Source: Clostridia bacterium
GTDB lineage: Bacteria; Bacillota; Clostridia; Oscillospirales; Acutalibacteraceae
Direction of reading: 5' to 3'
DNA: 64,000 nucleotides
NCBI GenBank assembly: GCA_017442225.1
Contig: JAFSAR010000001.1
Span: 16,738 to 80,737, forward strand
The notes under the pieces are model-generated. The model searched no databases, had not been told where the DNA came from, and saw nothing but the letters and a program-made list of their open reading frames with translations. The position numbers were made by a program, and so were the translations under genes. Shown here one piece after another: positions 24,785 through 33,683 of the stretch (position 1 is the first letter of the stretch; the number at the start of each line of letters is the position of its first letter).

Positions 24785-25582
24785 CTATCCCAACATTACA
24801 TCAAGTAGCATCATAACCGCAAATCCGCTTATAATACCCATTGTAGCCATGTATGGTTGTTCTGATTTATTCTGCTGACATTCAGGTATAAGCTCGTGTA
24901 CTGCTACGATTATCATAGCGCCTGCGGCAAACGACAATGCAAACGGCAAAATTGTCTCAACCGTAGATACAAGCAAGGCTCCAACAACACCGGCTATTGG
25001 CTCAACAACAGCGGATAATTGTCCGTAAAAGAAGCTCTTTTTTCGTGAATACCCTTCCCTTCTGAGCGGTAATGATACCGCCGCCCCTTCTGGAAAGTTT
25101 TGTAACCCTATACCAATCGCAATAGAAACAGCGCCCATCAGCGCACTCCAACTGTAATTTTCCTTAAGTAAACCAAAGGCAACGCCAACAGCCAAACCTT
25201 CGGGTATATTGTGTAAAGTTATTGACAAAATAAGCATTAAAACACGGCTTAATTTACTACTTTTCGCAATATCGACAGAGTTTGTCTTTATAGCATAAGA
25301 GATAGCTTTATCCGATGCCCAGATAAAAACCGCGCCAACCAAAAAGCCCGTTGTTACAATTATATATGAAGGGATTTTAAGCGTTGCCTCTGCGCGCTCA
25401 ATTGCAGGTTGCAACAGCGACCAGAACGACGCTGCAATCATAACACCCGAGGAAAACCCTAACATCAGGTTTAAAAGGCTTTGTTTCGGCGCCTTAAAAA
25501 ACACAACAACCGCAGCGCCCAGCGCTGTAAGACTCCACGTACCTATGGTAGCAATCAAAGCCCAGAAAATCGCAATATCCAT
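24785..25582 (-). CDS. ZIP family divalent metal transporter
   Basis: Imports zinc or other divalent metals (ZupT/GufA-like). Its 265 residues hold about eight membrane segments. The ZIP metal-site helices are clear: TLHNIPEGLAVGVAFG in TM4 and GLQNFPEGAAVSLPL in TM5 (H-N-x-P-E-G and Q-N-x-P-E-G), plus a late HELIPEC helix. The start is ATG at 25582 behind AGGGGGTG. It stands alone, with the tRNA-Lys gene divergent upstream. No Zur box was recognised, so the metal is not settled. Confidence 0.92.
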   Translation of the reverse strand: MDIAIFWALIATIGTWSLTALGAAVVVFFKAPKQSLLNLMLGFSSGVMIAASFWSLLQPAIERAEATLKIPSYIIVTTGFLVGAVFIWASDKAISYAIKTNSVDIAKSSKLSRVLMLILSITLHNIPEGLAVGVAFGLLKENYSWSALMGAVSIAIGIGLQNFPEGAAVSLPLRREGYSRKKSFFYGQLSAVVEPIAGVVGALLVSTVETILPFALSFAAGAMIIVAVHELIPECQQNKSEQPYMATMGIISGFAVMMLLDVMLG

Positions 25583-25702
25583 ATTACACCCCCTAAAACA
25601 GTATATTAACAGTTGTTACAGACGGTGACGAATATAAAATTTATCTAATATAGTTACATAAGGAAAATTTTTAAAAAAATTGCAAAAATTTATAATTTTT
25701 TC

Positions 25703-25731
25703 TTGACATAGCGATATAATATTGTTATAAT
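25703..25731 (+). promoter_or_regulatory. Consensus sigma-A promoter for tRNA-Lys
   Basis: TTGACA (25703-25708), 17 bp, TATAAT (25726-25731), 24 bp before the tRNA; a perfect consensus promoter as expected for a stable RNA. Confidence 0.9.
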
Positions 25732-25755
25732 ATTTAGGCTGTCAAAAAGCAGTAT

Positions 25756-25831
25756 GATTCATTAGCTCAGCTGGCAGAGCACATGACTTTTAATCATGGT
25801 GTCCGGGGTTCGATTCCCCGATGGATCACCA
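25756..25831 (+). tRNA. tRNA-Lys (anticodon TTT)
   Basis: 76 nt including an encoded CCA. The acceptor GATTCAT/ATGGATC pairs with one G-T. The anticodon stem CATGA/TCATG holds loop CTTTTAA, so anticodon TTT reads AAA/AAG. The T arm is GGGGTTCGATTCCCC. A terminator begins at the CCA end. Confidence 0.98.
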
Positions 25832-25864
25832 AAAATCCCTTAGACGAAAGTCTAAGGGATTTTT
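25831..25864. terminator. Bidirectional terminator between tRNA-Lys and the fusion gene
   Basis: A 15-bp perfect inverted repeat (AAAAATCCCTTAGAC with its complement, 25831-25845/25850-25864) and GAAA loop, T run on both strands; it ends tRNA-Lys and the convergent minus-strand gene. Confidence 0.9.
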
Positions 25865-25869
25865 ACTTA

Positions 25870-26997
25870 TTACATTATGCTACATTCAGGAATGTTAAGT
25901 ATTTTCATCAATTGCTCTACAGCGTCGTCGTACGTATCAAAATTGATTACGTAATCACAAATTTCCATATTCTTTTGCTCGTATTCGATTGCGGTAAGAC
26001 GGTTTACTTTGTCCTCGATTGATGAATTTTTGCGCAAAATATTTGCCATAAGCGCTTTTTTATCACGCTTCATATAAATTGTTACTACGTTTTTAAAATA
26101 TGTTTTAAGCGACATTGCTCCGCAGATATCCATAGTAGTAAGCACTCGTTTGCCACGTGATAAAATTTCTTTAACATCGCCTCTTTTAGATCCGTAGCCG
26201 TGTCCTGCATACATAGTTGACTGAAACATTTGTCGGTTATCACACATTTCTCTAAAAGTTTCAAGTGATACATAGTTGTACCATGAATTTTCTTCAATTG
26301 CGGTCGGGTCCTTGGTTGTGTAACTTGTTAATTTTTCAAAGCATTTAGCCTTTTCTAAAAACTTTGTAGCAATTTTAGATTTACCACTACCTGACGGTCC
26401 TACAAGAACGACAATTTTAGGGTCTTCGGCTACTGCATCTTCTTTTACCGAATAACTATCAGCAATAACCTCAACCAGCTTTAAAAATTCATCATAATTG
26501 TTTACAGCAAGCATACCTGTGGCTTCTTGATTCCAGGGTCTGCGCATTAAAATCGGATATTTTGCCTTTGAATTTAAAATATTGTGCATCGCATCGTCAA
26601 ACAAAATATCGGTGGCAATATTGTCCTTTCTAAATCCCATATAGATATGGTCTTGCGGAATTTCAGGAAATTCCTCTAAAATACGCTGCGCGCGAATACC
26701 CATAAATTCGGGCGGTACGGCTGTGCAAATATATACATCGGTCATTTGTGTAAGCTTACGCACAAATTCTTTTGCACCCTTGTAAACCGGCTGTGTGCGA
26801 TAAAATTCAGCATCGCTGAAATACGGATAAATGGCATCAGCGCGTGTACCAACCAAACCCCAACGATCCTTTTCATAAATAGTCATTGGTGGGTCAAATT
26901 TATATTTTTCATTTGCTAAACGGATTGCGTATGCCGTGCATTCCATCAACAAATCATCAATATCAAGTGCTGTTGATAATCTGTATTTTCTGCTCAT
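25870..26997 (-). CDS. Fusion of 5'-nucleotidase-like HAD domain and guanylate-kinase-like domain
   Basis: 375 residues in two halves. Residues about 5-180 look like a HAD-fold deoxyribonucleotidase (NT5C type): ALDIDD with D12 and D14, VYICTAV near 88-94, and the acidic DILFDDAMHNI near 130-140 followed by RRPWN. Residues about 195-370 look like guanylate kinase: P-loop GPSGSGKS (200-207), TSYTTKDP in place of the usual S-x-TTR-x-PR-x-GE, GHGYGSKRGDV, and the VLTTMDICGA strand. GMP-contacting Arg/Glu residues of true Gmk are not all kept, so the substrate may differ or the domain may be regulatory. The start is ATG at 26997 after GGTGAGGACC. Joining a nucleotidase to a kinase fold suggests nucleotide salvage or signalling; this is inference. 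Confidence 0.75.
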   Translation of the reverse strand: MSRKYRLSTALDIDDLLMECTAYAIRLANEKYKFDPPMTIYEKDRWGLVGTRADAIYPYFSDAEFYRTQPVYKGAKEFVRKLTQMTDVYICTAVPPEFMGIRAQRILEEFPEIPQDHIYMGFRKDNIATDILFDDAMHNILNSKAKYPILMRRPWNQEATGMLAVNNYDEFLKLVEVIADSYSVKEDAVAEDPKIVVLVGPSGSGKSKIATKFLEKAKCFEKLTSYTTKDPTAIEENSWYNYVSLETFREMCDNRQMFQSTMYAGHGYGSKRGDVKEILSRGKRVLTTMDICGAMSLKTYFKNVVTIYMKRDKKALMANILRKNSSIEDKVNRLTAIEYEQKNMEICDYVINFDTYDDAVEQLMKILNIPECSIM

Positions 26998-27035
26998 TGT
27001 AGGTCCTCACCTTCTTTAGAAATAGTCTTTTTGCT

Positions 27036-27077
27036 AAAAACAGCTTTCCGCGTTTGATACAGAAACACGGAAAGCTG
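27036..27077 (-). terminator. Hairpin terminator after yhhQ, inside the leader of the fusion gene
   Basis: CAGCTTTCCGCGTTT (27041-27055) pairs with 27063-27077 (one wobble), followed by a T run on the minus strand (27040-27036). It can end yhhQ. It also lies downstream of the TATAAT at 27097-27092, so transcripts of the fusion gene must read through it. Confidence 0.75.
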
Positions 27078-27091
27078 CTTAATTTGCTAAT

Positions 27092-27120
27092 ATTATACAA
27101 TAATTTAGATAACAAATCAA
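27092..27120 (-). promoter_or_regulatory. Promoter for the nucleotidase/kinase fusion gene
   Basis: On the minus strand TTGATT (27120-27115), 17 bp, TATAAT (27097-27092). The -35 overlaps the yhhQ stop codon region. The predicted start near 27085 lies just before the terminator-like hairpin. Confidence 0.6.
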
Positions 27121-27827
27121 GAAATATTTTTAATATACCCTTTATTCTTCATCCAACGTGCAATATACACTATCGGAGTGTCTAATAGACTAGTGGCTAT
27201 ATATATAATATAACTTGACAGCATAATAGAAATAAATGTTTTTGTTTCATACATCCCCCAAAATGCTATCGAGGTAAAAATCACGGTATTTAGAATTTGA
27301 GAAATAAGGGTTGAACCGTTATTTCGTAGCCATAAAAAACGTTTACTGTCCCCTGTTTTCTTTGAGGTTAAATCCCACCATTTATGATAAAGCCATACGT
27401 CAAAGCGTTGTGATACGACATAACCTATAAAGCTTGCGGCAAGCAAACGCGGTGTTGTACTGAAAATTGCGGTTATATGTTCCTTTGCCCAGTCGGTTGT
27501 GGCGGGCGTATAAAGCAACCAATATTGTGTAAACAAAAGCATTATAACCGAGGTAAAAACACCAAGCCACACAGCATGCGAGGCGCTTTTTTTACCTTCA
27601 TTTTCACTTAATATATCGGTCACAAGATAGGTAGATGCAAACATAACGTTACCAAGCGTCTGCTGCATGCCAAAGCCGTCTACCAGCATTAATACTTCAA
27701 TGTTTGCAAGTATGGTCGCAATGACCGTCATAACGTACATACCTATTTTACCAAACAGACGGTATGCTACAAGCACGACGCCGTAAATAAGTATTATGGA
27801 GCCCATAAGTAATAATTCATTTTTCAT
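27117..27827 (-). CDS. yhhQ: Queuosine precursor transporter (YhhQ/VUT family)
   Basis: Membrane protein for uptake of queuosine precursors (queuine or preQ0/preQ1). The 236 residues hold about six membrane segments and the family blocks FASTYLVTDILSENEGKKSA and LRNNGSTLISQILNT. The upstream leader is a preQ1-type riboswitch with terminator, which fits salvage of precursor when the pool is low. Start ATG at 27827 behind AAAGGGAAATT. It is the last gene of the long leuS-containing run but has its own control element. Confidence 0.92.
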   Translation of the reverse strand: MKNELLLMGSIILIYGVVLVAYRLFGKIGMYVMTVIATILANIEVLMLVDGFGMQQTLGNVMFASTYLVTDILSENEGKKSASHAVWLGVFTSVIMLLFTQYWLLYTPATTDWAKEHITAIFSTTPRLLAASFIGYVVSQRFDVWLYHKWWDLTSKKTGDSKRFLWLRNNGSTLISQILNTVIFTSIAFWGMYETKTFISIMLSSYIIYIATSLLDTPIVYIARWMKNKGYIKNIS

Positions 27828-27851
27828 AAAAATTTCCCTTTCAATAGGGGC

Positions 27852-27937
27852 AAAAAAGGTACACCTATACTATGGGTGTACCTTCAAAGTTTTAGCCCAT
27901 AGTTTTGTTTAAAGACAGGATGGTTTCGAACTGTCTT
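27852..27937 (-). promoter_or_regulatory. PreQ1-I-like riboswitch with terminator, upstream of yhhQ
   Basis: On the minus strand, stem AAGACAG/CTGTCTT (27937 downward) encloses TTCGAAACCAT and is followed by an A-rich tail AAACAAAACTATGGG. CCAT of the loop can pair with ATGG of the tail, making the H-type pseudoknot of class I preQ1 aptamers. An expression platform follows: AAGGTACACC/GGTGTACCTT (27884-27875/27865-27856) plus T run. ACTATGGG (27903-27896) is also complementary to CCCATAGT (27876-27869) in the terminator loop, giving a clear antiterminator. Bound ligand would favour termination. The downstream queuosine transporter supports the call. Confidence 0.8.
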
Positions 27938-27948
27938 ATTAAATTTTA

Positions 27949-30354
27949 TTATTTTACTACAATATTTACAAGACGCTTTGGAACGTATAATTCCTTAATT
28001 ATCGTCTTGCCCTCAATTTCAGCCGCTACGGCGTTATTTTCTTTTGCCAAAGAAATTGCGCTCATGTTGTCAATATCGGCAGGAACCTTAATTCTCGCTT
28101 TGATTTTGCCGTTTACTTGAACTGCAATCTCAACAGCCGAGTCAATACACTTAGCGTCATCATACTTAGGCCACTCAGTTGCGTTAAGCATACCGTCAAA
28201 GCCTGCAATTTTCCATAGCTCCTCGGTAATATGAGGCGCAAATGGGTTAAGCAGTGTGATAAATGTTTTAAACTCAGCACGGTTAATGCTACCTGTAGCA
28301 GCAATAGTGTTAAGCAATGACATAAGCGCCGCGATTGCCGTGTTCATCTTGAGACCCTCGATATCATCGGTAACCTTTTTGATAGTCTTGTGAATTTCAG
28401 CCTCTATTTCAGAGCGGTAGCTGTCACCGTCAACCAAAACATCCTGTAAAGCAAATACTTTGTCAAGGAAGCGCTTGCTACCCTTAATAGATGACTGACT
28501 CCACGGAGCTGCCTTTTCAAAGTCGCCGATAAACATTTCATAAACACGCATTGTATCTGCACCATAATCACGAATAATTTCATCGGGATTTACAACGTTA
28601 CCGCGTGACTTAGACATTTTTTCGCCGTTTTCACCTAAAATCATACCGTGGCTTGTGCGCTTTGCATACGGCTCTTTATTGGGCACTACACCAATATCGT
28701 AAAGGAACAAATGCCAGAAACGGCTGTAAAGCAAATGAAGTGTCGTATGCTCCATACCGCCGTTGTACCAATCGACAGGTCCCCAATATTCGAGCGCTTC
28801 TTTTGAAGCTAACGCATCGGGATTATTTGGGTCACAATAACGTAAGAAATACCATGATGAACCCGCCCACTGTGGCATTGTGTCGGTCTCGCGAGTTGCG
28901 GGAGCACCGCAGCAAGGACAAGTAGTATTTACCCAATCAGTCATTTTCGCAAGCGGTGATTCGCCGTTGTCGGTAGGCTCATAAGAGTCAACGTTAGGCA
29001 GTGTAAGCGGTAACTCATTTTCAGGCAACGGTACGTAACCGCACTTTTCACAATAAACCATAGGTATTGGCTCGCCCCAATATCTCTGGCGTGAGAACAC
29101 CCAGTCACGAAGCTTGTAGTTAGTCTTACGTTTACCTAAGCCATTTTCGGTTAACCATTCCTGAATCTTAACCTTTGCATCTTCTACAGACAAGCCGTTT
29201 AAGAAATCAGAGTTTACCATAACACCTGTGTTACAGTCAGTAAAGGCTTCTTGCTCTACATTACCGCCTGCAACAACCTCAATTATCGGCAAACCAAATT
29301 TCTTAGCAAAATCCCAGTCGCGAGTATCGTGCGCGGGTACCGCCATAATAGCGCCTGTGCCGTAAGAAATAAGTACGTAGTCGGAAATAAATATCGGAAT
29401 TTCGGTATTGTTTACGGGGTTTACAGCCTTAATGCCCTTTAGCATTACACCCGTCTTATCCTTTGCAAGCTCGGTACGCTCAAAATCAGATTTTTTTGCC
29501 GCTTCTTGCTTGTAAGCTAAAACCTCGTCATAGTTCTCAATTTTATCAGCCCATTTTTCAATTAGCGGGTGCTCAGGTGACAACACGGTGTATGTAGCAC
29601 CGAAAAGTGTGTCAGCACGGGTGGTAAATACCTCAAAGGTGTCGCCGATTGTACTGCCAAAGCTTACAAGAGTACCGTATGAACGGCCAATCCAATTTCG
29701 TTGTTGGGTCTTAACACGGTCGATAAAGTCAACCTCATCAAGACCGTCAAGCAGTTTTTCTGCATAGTCGGTGATTTTAAGCATCCACTGACTCTTTTCA
29801 CGATGCACAACCTCACTGCCGCAACGCTCACAAACGCCGTTTACAACCTCTTCGTTAGCGAGTACACATTTACACGACGTGCACCAGTTAACCGACATCT
29901 TGCTTTTATATGCAAGACCTTTTTTGTAAAGTTGTAAGAAAATCCACTGTGTCCATTTGTAGTATTCAGGGTCAGTAGTATTAACTTCCCTATCCCAATC
30001 AAATGAAAAACCGAGTGATTTTAACTGACGCTTAAAGTTAGCGATGTTATTTTTGGTAACCTCGGCAGGATGAATATGATTTTTTATTGCAAAGTTTTCG
30101 GTAGGTAGACCAAATGCATCCCAACCCATAGGATAAAGCACGTTATAGCCTTGCAAGCGCTTTTTACGCGCAACAATATCAATCGCGGTATATGAACGTG
30201 GATGACCTACGTGCAGACCCTGACCTGACGGATACGGGAACTCCACAAGTCCGTAAAATTTTGGCAAGGTGTAGTCGTCTTTAGCCGCAAAGGTTTTATT
30301 TTCATCCCAGATTTGCTGCCATTTTTTTTCAATTTCGGTATAATTGTATTTCAT
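27949..30354 (-). CDS. leuS: Leucyl-tRNA synthetase
   Basis: Charges tRNA-Leu. The 801-residue bacterial-type enzyme has the class I HIGH motif as HVGH ([13 protein letters not shown]), a zinc-like [18 protein letters not shown] region, the editing (CP1) domain with [12 protein letters not shown], the KMSKS loop EKMSKSRGN and a C-terminal tRNA-binding part. The start is ATG at 30354, two bases past the rsfS stop, with AGAGGG inside rsfS; upstream in-frame Met codons lie in rsfS. No T-box is seen, consistent with transcription from within the long operon. Confidence 0.97.
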   Translation of the reverse strand: MKYNYTEIEKKWQQIWDENKTFAAKDDYTLPKFYGLVEFPYPSGQGLHVGHPRSYTAIDIVARKKRLQGYNVLYPMGWDAFGLPTENFAIKNHIHPAEVTKNNIANFKRQLKSLGFSFDWDREVNTTDPEYYKWTQWIFLQLYKKGLAYKSKMSVNWCTSCKCVLANEEVVNGVCERCGSEVVHREKSQWMLKITDYAEKLLDGLDEVDFIDRVKTQQRNWIGRSYGTLVSFGSTIGDTFEVFTTRADTLFGATYTVLSPEHPLIEKWADKIENYDEVLAYKQEAAKKSDFERTELAKDKTGVMLKGIKAVNPVNNTEIPIFISDYVLISYGTGAIMAVPAHDTRDWDFAKKFGLPIIEVVAGGNVEQEAFTDCNTGVMVNSDFLNGLSVEDAKVKIQEWLTENGLGKRKTNYKLRDWVFSRQRYWGEPIPMVYCEKCGYVPLPENELPLTLPNVDSYEPTDNGESPLAKMTDWVNTTCPCCGAPATRETDTMPQWAGSSWYFLRYCDPNNPDALASKEALEYWGPVDWYNGGMEHTTLHLLYSRFWHLFLYDIGVVPNKEPYAKRTSHGMILGENGEKMSKSRGNVVNPDEIIRDYGADTMRVYEMFIGDFEKAAPWSQSSIKGSKRFLDKVFALQDVLVDGDSYRSEIEAEIHKTIKKVTDDIEGLKMNTAIAALMSLLNTIAATGSINRAEFKTFITLLNPFAPHITEELWKIAGFDGMLNATEWPKYDDAKCIDSAVEIAVQVNGKIKARIKVPADIDNMSAISLAKENNAVAAEIEGKTIIKELYVPKRLVNIVVK

Positions 30355-30355
30355 C

Positions 30356-30721
30356 TTAATCGCCCTCTGCTTCATCAAGAATTGTTTCTAAATTTATATC
30401 CGTAGCGTCACTCCACATACTGTCAAGGTTGTAAAACTCACGCTCTTGGGGTGTGAATACGTGAACTATAACAGACGTGTAGTCAAGCACTATCCAGCCT
30501 GTAGATTTGCCCTCAATGTGATGAGGCTCTACCGATTGTTCCTTTAGTTTTTCTTCGACCTCATCAGCAAGCGCGCGAACGTGGGTTGAAGAGGTTGCCG
30601 TTGCGATTACAAAGTAATCTGCAAGAGTTGTAAGGTCATCTATCTTAAGCGCTTTTAGCTGACGCGCTTTTTTGTTGTTAAGCGCATTTGCGGCTATTTT
30701 TAAAATGTCTTGTGAATCCAT
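30356..30721 (-). CDS. rsfS: Ribosomal silencing factor RsfS
   Basis: Binds L14 on the 50S subunit and blocks joining with 30S in poor growth conditions. The 121-residue protein shows the family core [27 protein letters not shown] and the late [25 protein letters not shown] block. Its start overlaps the yqeK stop by one base (TAATG). The order nadD-yqeK-rsfS is strongly conserved in Firmicutes. Confidence 0.97.
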   Translation of the reverse strand: MDSQDILKIAANALNNKKARQLKALKIDDLTTLADYFVIATATSSTHVRALADEVEEKLKEQSVEPHHIEGKSTGWIVLDYTSVIVHVFTPQEREFYNLDSMWSDATDINLETILDEAEGD

Positions 30722-31293
30722 TATTCATTTCCTTTCAAAGCGTTTTCGTTATATGCATTTACAGTATCAAGGTGAAGCGGTTTACCACGTGATACTAAAT
30801 CGTTTATTGTATATGAAAGCGCGTAATTAAGCGCTGCTTCCATAGATATCTCAACCTTCTGTCGCATTATGTCAATATCGTCATAATCACGGTCTGCGGA
30901 CGTAAAATCAGCAAGATATAAAATCTTTTCAAGCTGAGTCATACCGGCTCGTGCCGTTGTATGATAACGCACCGCCGTGATAATCTCTTTGTCATCAATA
31001 CCAAGTATGTGTTCTATATATGTGGCGCCCGATATTGCGTGCCACAACTTTTCGGCATTTTTTTCAATATCGTTTAGCATTATACCAAATTCTGTAAAGA
31101 TATGCAAGTGTTCTTGTTCGGTTGCGTTTTTTGTTATATCGTGCAACAGTCCTGCAAGATATGCTTTTTCAGTATCACCGCCATATTTTTTCGCAAGCCT
31201 TGCTGCCTCATCTGCGACACAAAGTGAATGGTAATACCTTTTAGGCTTAAGACGTTTTTCTAAAAGTTGTTTATATTCTGCATATTCATTCAT
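30721..31293 (-). CDS. yqeK: YqeK, HD-domain Ap4A hydrolase (symmetrical)
   Basis: HD-domain phosphohydrolase whose B. subtilis and Staphylococcus members split diadenosine tetraphosphate symmetrically. Metal ligands are visible as H in HSLCVADEA, the HD pair in GLLHDITK, H in LWHAISGA and D in YLADFTSADR. The 190-residue length is typical. It overlaps nadD by 8 bp and rsfS by 1 bp, so the three are translationally coupled. Confidence 0.95.
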   Translation of the reverse strand: MNEYAEYKQLLEKRLKPKRYYHSLCVADEAARLAKKYGGDTEKAYLAGLLHDITKNATEQEHLHIFTEFGIMLNDIEKNAEKLWHAISGATYIEHILGIDDKEIITAVRYHTTARAGMTQLEKILYLADFTSADRDYDDIDIMRQKVEISMEAALNYALSYTINDLVSRGKPLHLDTVNAYNENALKGNE

Positions 31294-31867
31294 TGTAAAT
31301 ACCTTTTTTAATTATATAATTATAAACCTTTTCGGGTAATAAATTTTTATTTAAATTTTCACGCAGCTGCGTAGAAGATACCGAGATTATTTTTTTATCA
31401 ACCGCTATAATTTCGGCGCCGAGATGTTGCATACGTTTAATATGATGCTCAAAATTATCCATACCGTCACGGTCAAAAGCTATAAATGCGGTATCAATTA
31501 TCAGCTCCTGCCACTTGTACCAGGTATCAAGTGTTGCCAACATATCACCGCCGATTACTATATAAAACTTATCGGATGGATATTTGGTTTTTAACAGCTT
31601 TATTGTATCGGCCGAATAGCTTTTGCCCTCTCGCTCGAATTCTATAAGGCAAAGCTCCGCTTTATAAAAATCCTTGCACACAAGCTCGCACATCTTAATT
31701 CGGTCGGCATTGTCTGCCAAAAAATCACAGGTTTTATGCGGCGGAATTTTATCGGGCATAAGAAGTACACGGTCAATAATATCTAGACCGCATACACATT
31801 CGAGCATCTGATAATGCCCTATATGAAAAGGATTGAACGTACCGCCAAAAACTGCAATATTTGCCAT
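31286..31867 (-). CDS. nadD: Nicotinate-nucleotide adenylyltransferase
   Basis: Adenylates nicotinate mononucleotide to deamido-NAD in NAD synthesis. The nucleotidyltransferase motif GGTFNPFHIGHY lies at residues 8-19, MPDKIPPHK follows, and ISSTxLR appears as ISVSSTQLREN. The 193 residues are of normal length. The ATG abuts the yhbY stop, and the stop lies inside yqeK. Confidence 0.97.
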   Translation of the reverse strand: MANIAVFGGTFNPFHIGHYQMLECVCGLDIIDRVLLMPDKIPPHKTCDFLADNADRIKMCELVCKDFYKAELCLIEFEREGKSYSADTIKLLKTKYPSDKFYIVIGGDMLATLDTWYKWQELIIDTAFIAFDRDGMDNFEHHIKRMQHLGAEIIAVDKKIISVSSTQLRENLNKNLLPEKVYNYIIKKGIYNE

Positions 31868-32161
31868 TTACTTCACCAATTTTATAGTCTTATTATTTTT
31901 ACTTTCACGGTAGAGAATAAAACGGTAGCCAATAACCTGAACTACGTCAGCGCCAACACGCTCTGCAATTGTATCAGCCGCAACACGTGACGTATCGGGA
32001 CAGGTCTCAAGCACGCGCATTTTTATAAGCTCACGCGCTTCCAAAGCCTCGTCAACCTGCTTTATAAGCTGGTCGTTTATACCGCCTTTTCCTACCTGAA
32101 AAATTGCCTCATAGGTATTTGCCATACCGCGAAGCTGTGCTCTTTGTCTACTGTTTAACAT
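31868..32161 (-). CDS. yhbY: YhbY-type (CRM domain) RNA-binding protein
   Basis: A 97-residue CRS1-YhbY domain protein that associates with pre-50S ribosomes. The N-terminal LNSRQRAQLRGMANTYEAIFQVGKG block contains a GxxG-like loop, and IGYRFILYRES is the closing strand. It begins on the last base of the rdgB stop (TAATG), and nadD follows at once, matching the Firmicute order yhbY-nadD-yqeK-rsfS. Confidence 0.93.
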   Translation of the reverse strand: MLNSRQRAQLRGMANTYEAIFQVGKGGINDQLIKQVDEALEARELIKMRVLETCPDTSRVAADTIAERVGADVVQVIGYRFILYRESKNNKTIKLVK

Positions 32162-32766
32162 TATTTTTCCTCATTTGTTTCAATATATTTTTTAAGTTCT
32201 TCTTTAAAAAGTTTGAGCGCTTTACCGCGATGGCTGATGCTGTCTTTTTGCTCAGGAGTGAGTTCTGCCATATACCCGAGTTCGCTTATAAAATACGGGT
32301 CATAGCCAAAACCGCCGTTACCGTGGGGCTCAAAAGCAATTTTGCCCTCACACTCACCTCTTACTGTAAAATGTCTGCCGTCGGGAAAAACACAGGCGAT
32401 TGCCGCAACATAGCGCGCGGTGCGCTTCCCTACAGGCACGCCGTCTAATTCTTTAAGAAGTTTTTGATTGTTGGACTCATCATTGCCGTGCTCGCCCGAA
32501 TAACGCGCGGAATATATACCGGGTGCGCCATCAAGATAATCAACGCATAGACCCGAATCATCAGCAACCGAGATAAGCCCTGTGTTTTTAAGACCGTCCT
32601 TTGCCTTAATTATTGCATTTTCTTCAAATGTAGAGCCATCCTCTATAGGCTCAGGAAATTCTTGGGCGAAGTCTTTTTGACTTAAAACCACAAAACCCAT
32701 AGGAATTAAGATTCGTTCAAGCTCGGCGAGTTTCTTTTGATTTTTGGTCGCAATAAAAATTTTCAT
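32161..32766 (-). CDS. rdgB: XTP/dITP diphosphatase (RdgB/HAM1 family)
   Basis: Hydrolyses non-canonical purine nucleoside triphosphates (ITP, dITP, XTP), keeping them out of nucleic acids. Motifs: FIATKNQKKLAEL at the N-terminus, SVADDSGLCVDYLDGAPGIYSARY in the middle and GFGYDPYF plus SHRGKAL late. The start is ATG at 32766 inside the short gap after ftsY; an extended frame upstream belongs to ftsY in another phase. 201 residues, normal. Confidence 0.96.
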   Translation of the reverse strand: MKIFIATKNQKKLAELERILIPMGFVVLSQKDFAQEFPEPIEDGSTFEENAIIKAKDGLKNTGLISVADDSGLCVDYLDGAPGIYSARYSGEHGNDESNNQKLLKELDGVPVGKRTARYVAAIACVFPDGRHFTVRGECEGKIAFEPHGNGGFGYDPYFISELGYMAELTPEQKDSISHRGKALKLFKEELKKYIETNEEK

Positions 32767-32767
32767 A

Positions 32768-33682
32768 CTATTCACCCAAATCAAAAATACCGTCAGCAAA
32801 TTCCTTTGCATCAAAGGGTTGCAAGTCATCAATACCCTCACCCACGCCGACGTATTTTACGGGAATGCCAAGTTCATTGTGAATAGCAATCACAATACCG
32901 CCCTTTGCCGTACCGTCAAGCTTGGTAAGCACAATGCCCGTAATATCGGCAACGTTTTTAAATTCGCGCGCCTGATTTACGGCATTTTGACCCGTAGCGG
33001 CGTCAAGCACCAACAAGGTTTCAATTGAAGCATCGGGTAATTCACGCTTTATAATGCGATATATTTTAGCAAGCTCATCCATCAGGTTTTTCTTGTTGTG
33101 TAGTCTGCCAGCGGTATCGCAAATGATAACGTCAGCACCCTTTGATTTTGCCGATGCAATTGTGTCAAAAACAACCGACGCGGGATCAGAGCCCTCTACG
33201 CTTTTAACCATAGAAACCCCTGCTCTGTCTGCCCATACACCAAGCTGGTCAATAGCAGCCGCGCGGAAGGTATCGGCAGCGCCAAGCACTATCTTTTTGC
33301 CCGAGTCCTTAAGCATTAAAGACATTTTACCGATGGTTGTTGTTTTGCCGACGCCGTTAACACCGATAACTAAGATTACCGACGGTTTTGTGTCAAGCTT
33401 TAACGCGGTATCGCAACCCAACATTTCAACAATTATATCGTGCATTATGCCCTTTGTTTGTGAGGGGTCGGTAATACCGTCGCGTTTAACACGCGCACGC
33501 AACTCCTCACAAATTTTAAGTGACGTTTCAACGCCAATGTCTGACATAACAAGCAGTTCTTCAAGTTCTTCAAACAAATCTTCGTCTATTTTTGTAAAAC
33601 TGTTGATTATGTTTGTGATTCCATCGGAAATGCTCGCCTTGGTCTTTTGCAGACCCGCTTTTATTTTACTGAATAAACCCAT
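32768..33682 (-). CDS. ftsY: Signal recognition particle receptor FtsY
   Basis: GTPase receptor that docks SRP-ribosome complexes at the membrane. At 304 residues it is the short Firmicute form without the long acidic A domain. The N-terminal MGLFSKIKAGLQKTKA is a likely amphipathic membrane anchor. The NG domain shows GVNGVGKTTTIGK, DTFRAAAIDQL, DTAGRLH and TKLDGTAKGG. The ATG at 33682 sits one base past the smc stop with AGGGAG inside smc. The smc-ftsY pairing is conserved. Confidence 0.97.
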   Translation of the reverse strand: MGLFSKIKAGLQKTKASISDGITNIINSFTKIDEDLFEELEELLVMSDIGVETSLKICEELRARVKRDGITDPSQTKGIMHDIIVEMLGCDTALKLDTKPSVILVIGVNGVGKTTTIGKMSLMLKDSGKKIVLGAADTFRAAAIDQLGVWADRAGVSMVKSVEGSDPASVVFDTIASAKSKGADVIICDTAGRLHNKKNLMDELAKIYRIIKRELPDASIETLLVLDAATGQNAVNQAREFKNVADITGIVLTKLDGTAKGGIVIAIHNELGIPVKYVGVGEGIDDLQPFDAKEFADGIFDLGE

Positions 33683-33683
33683 T

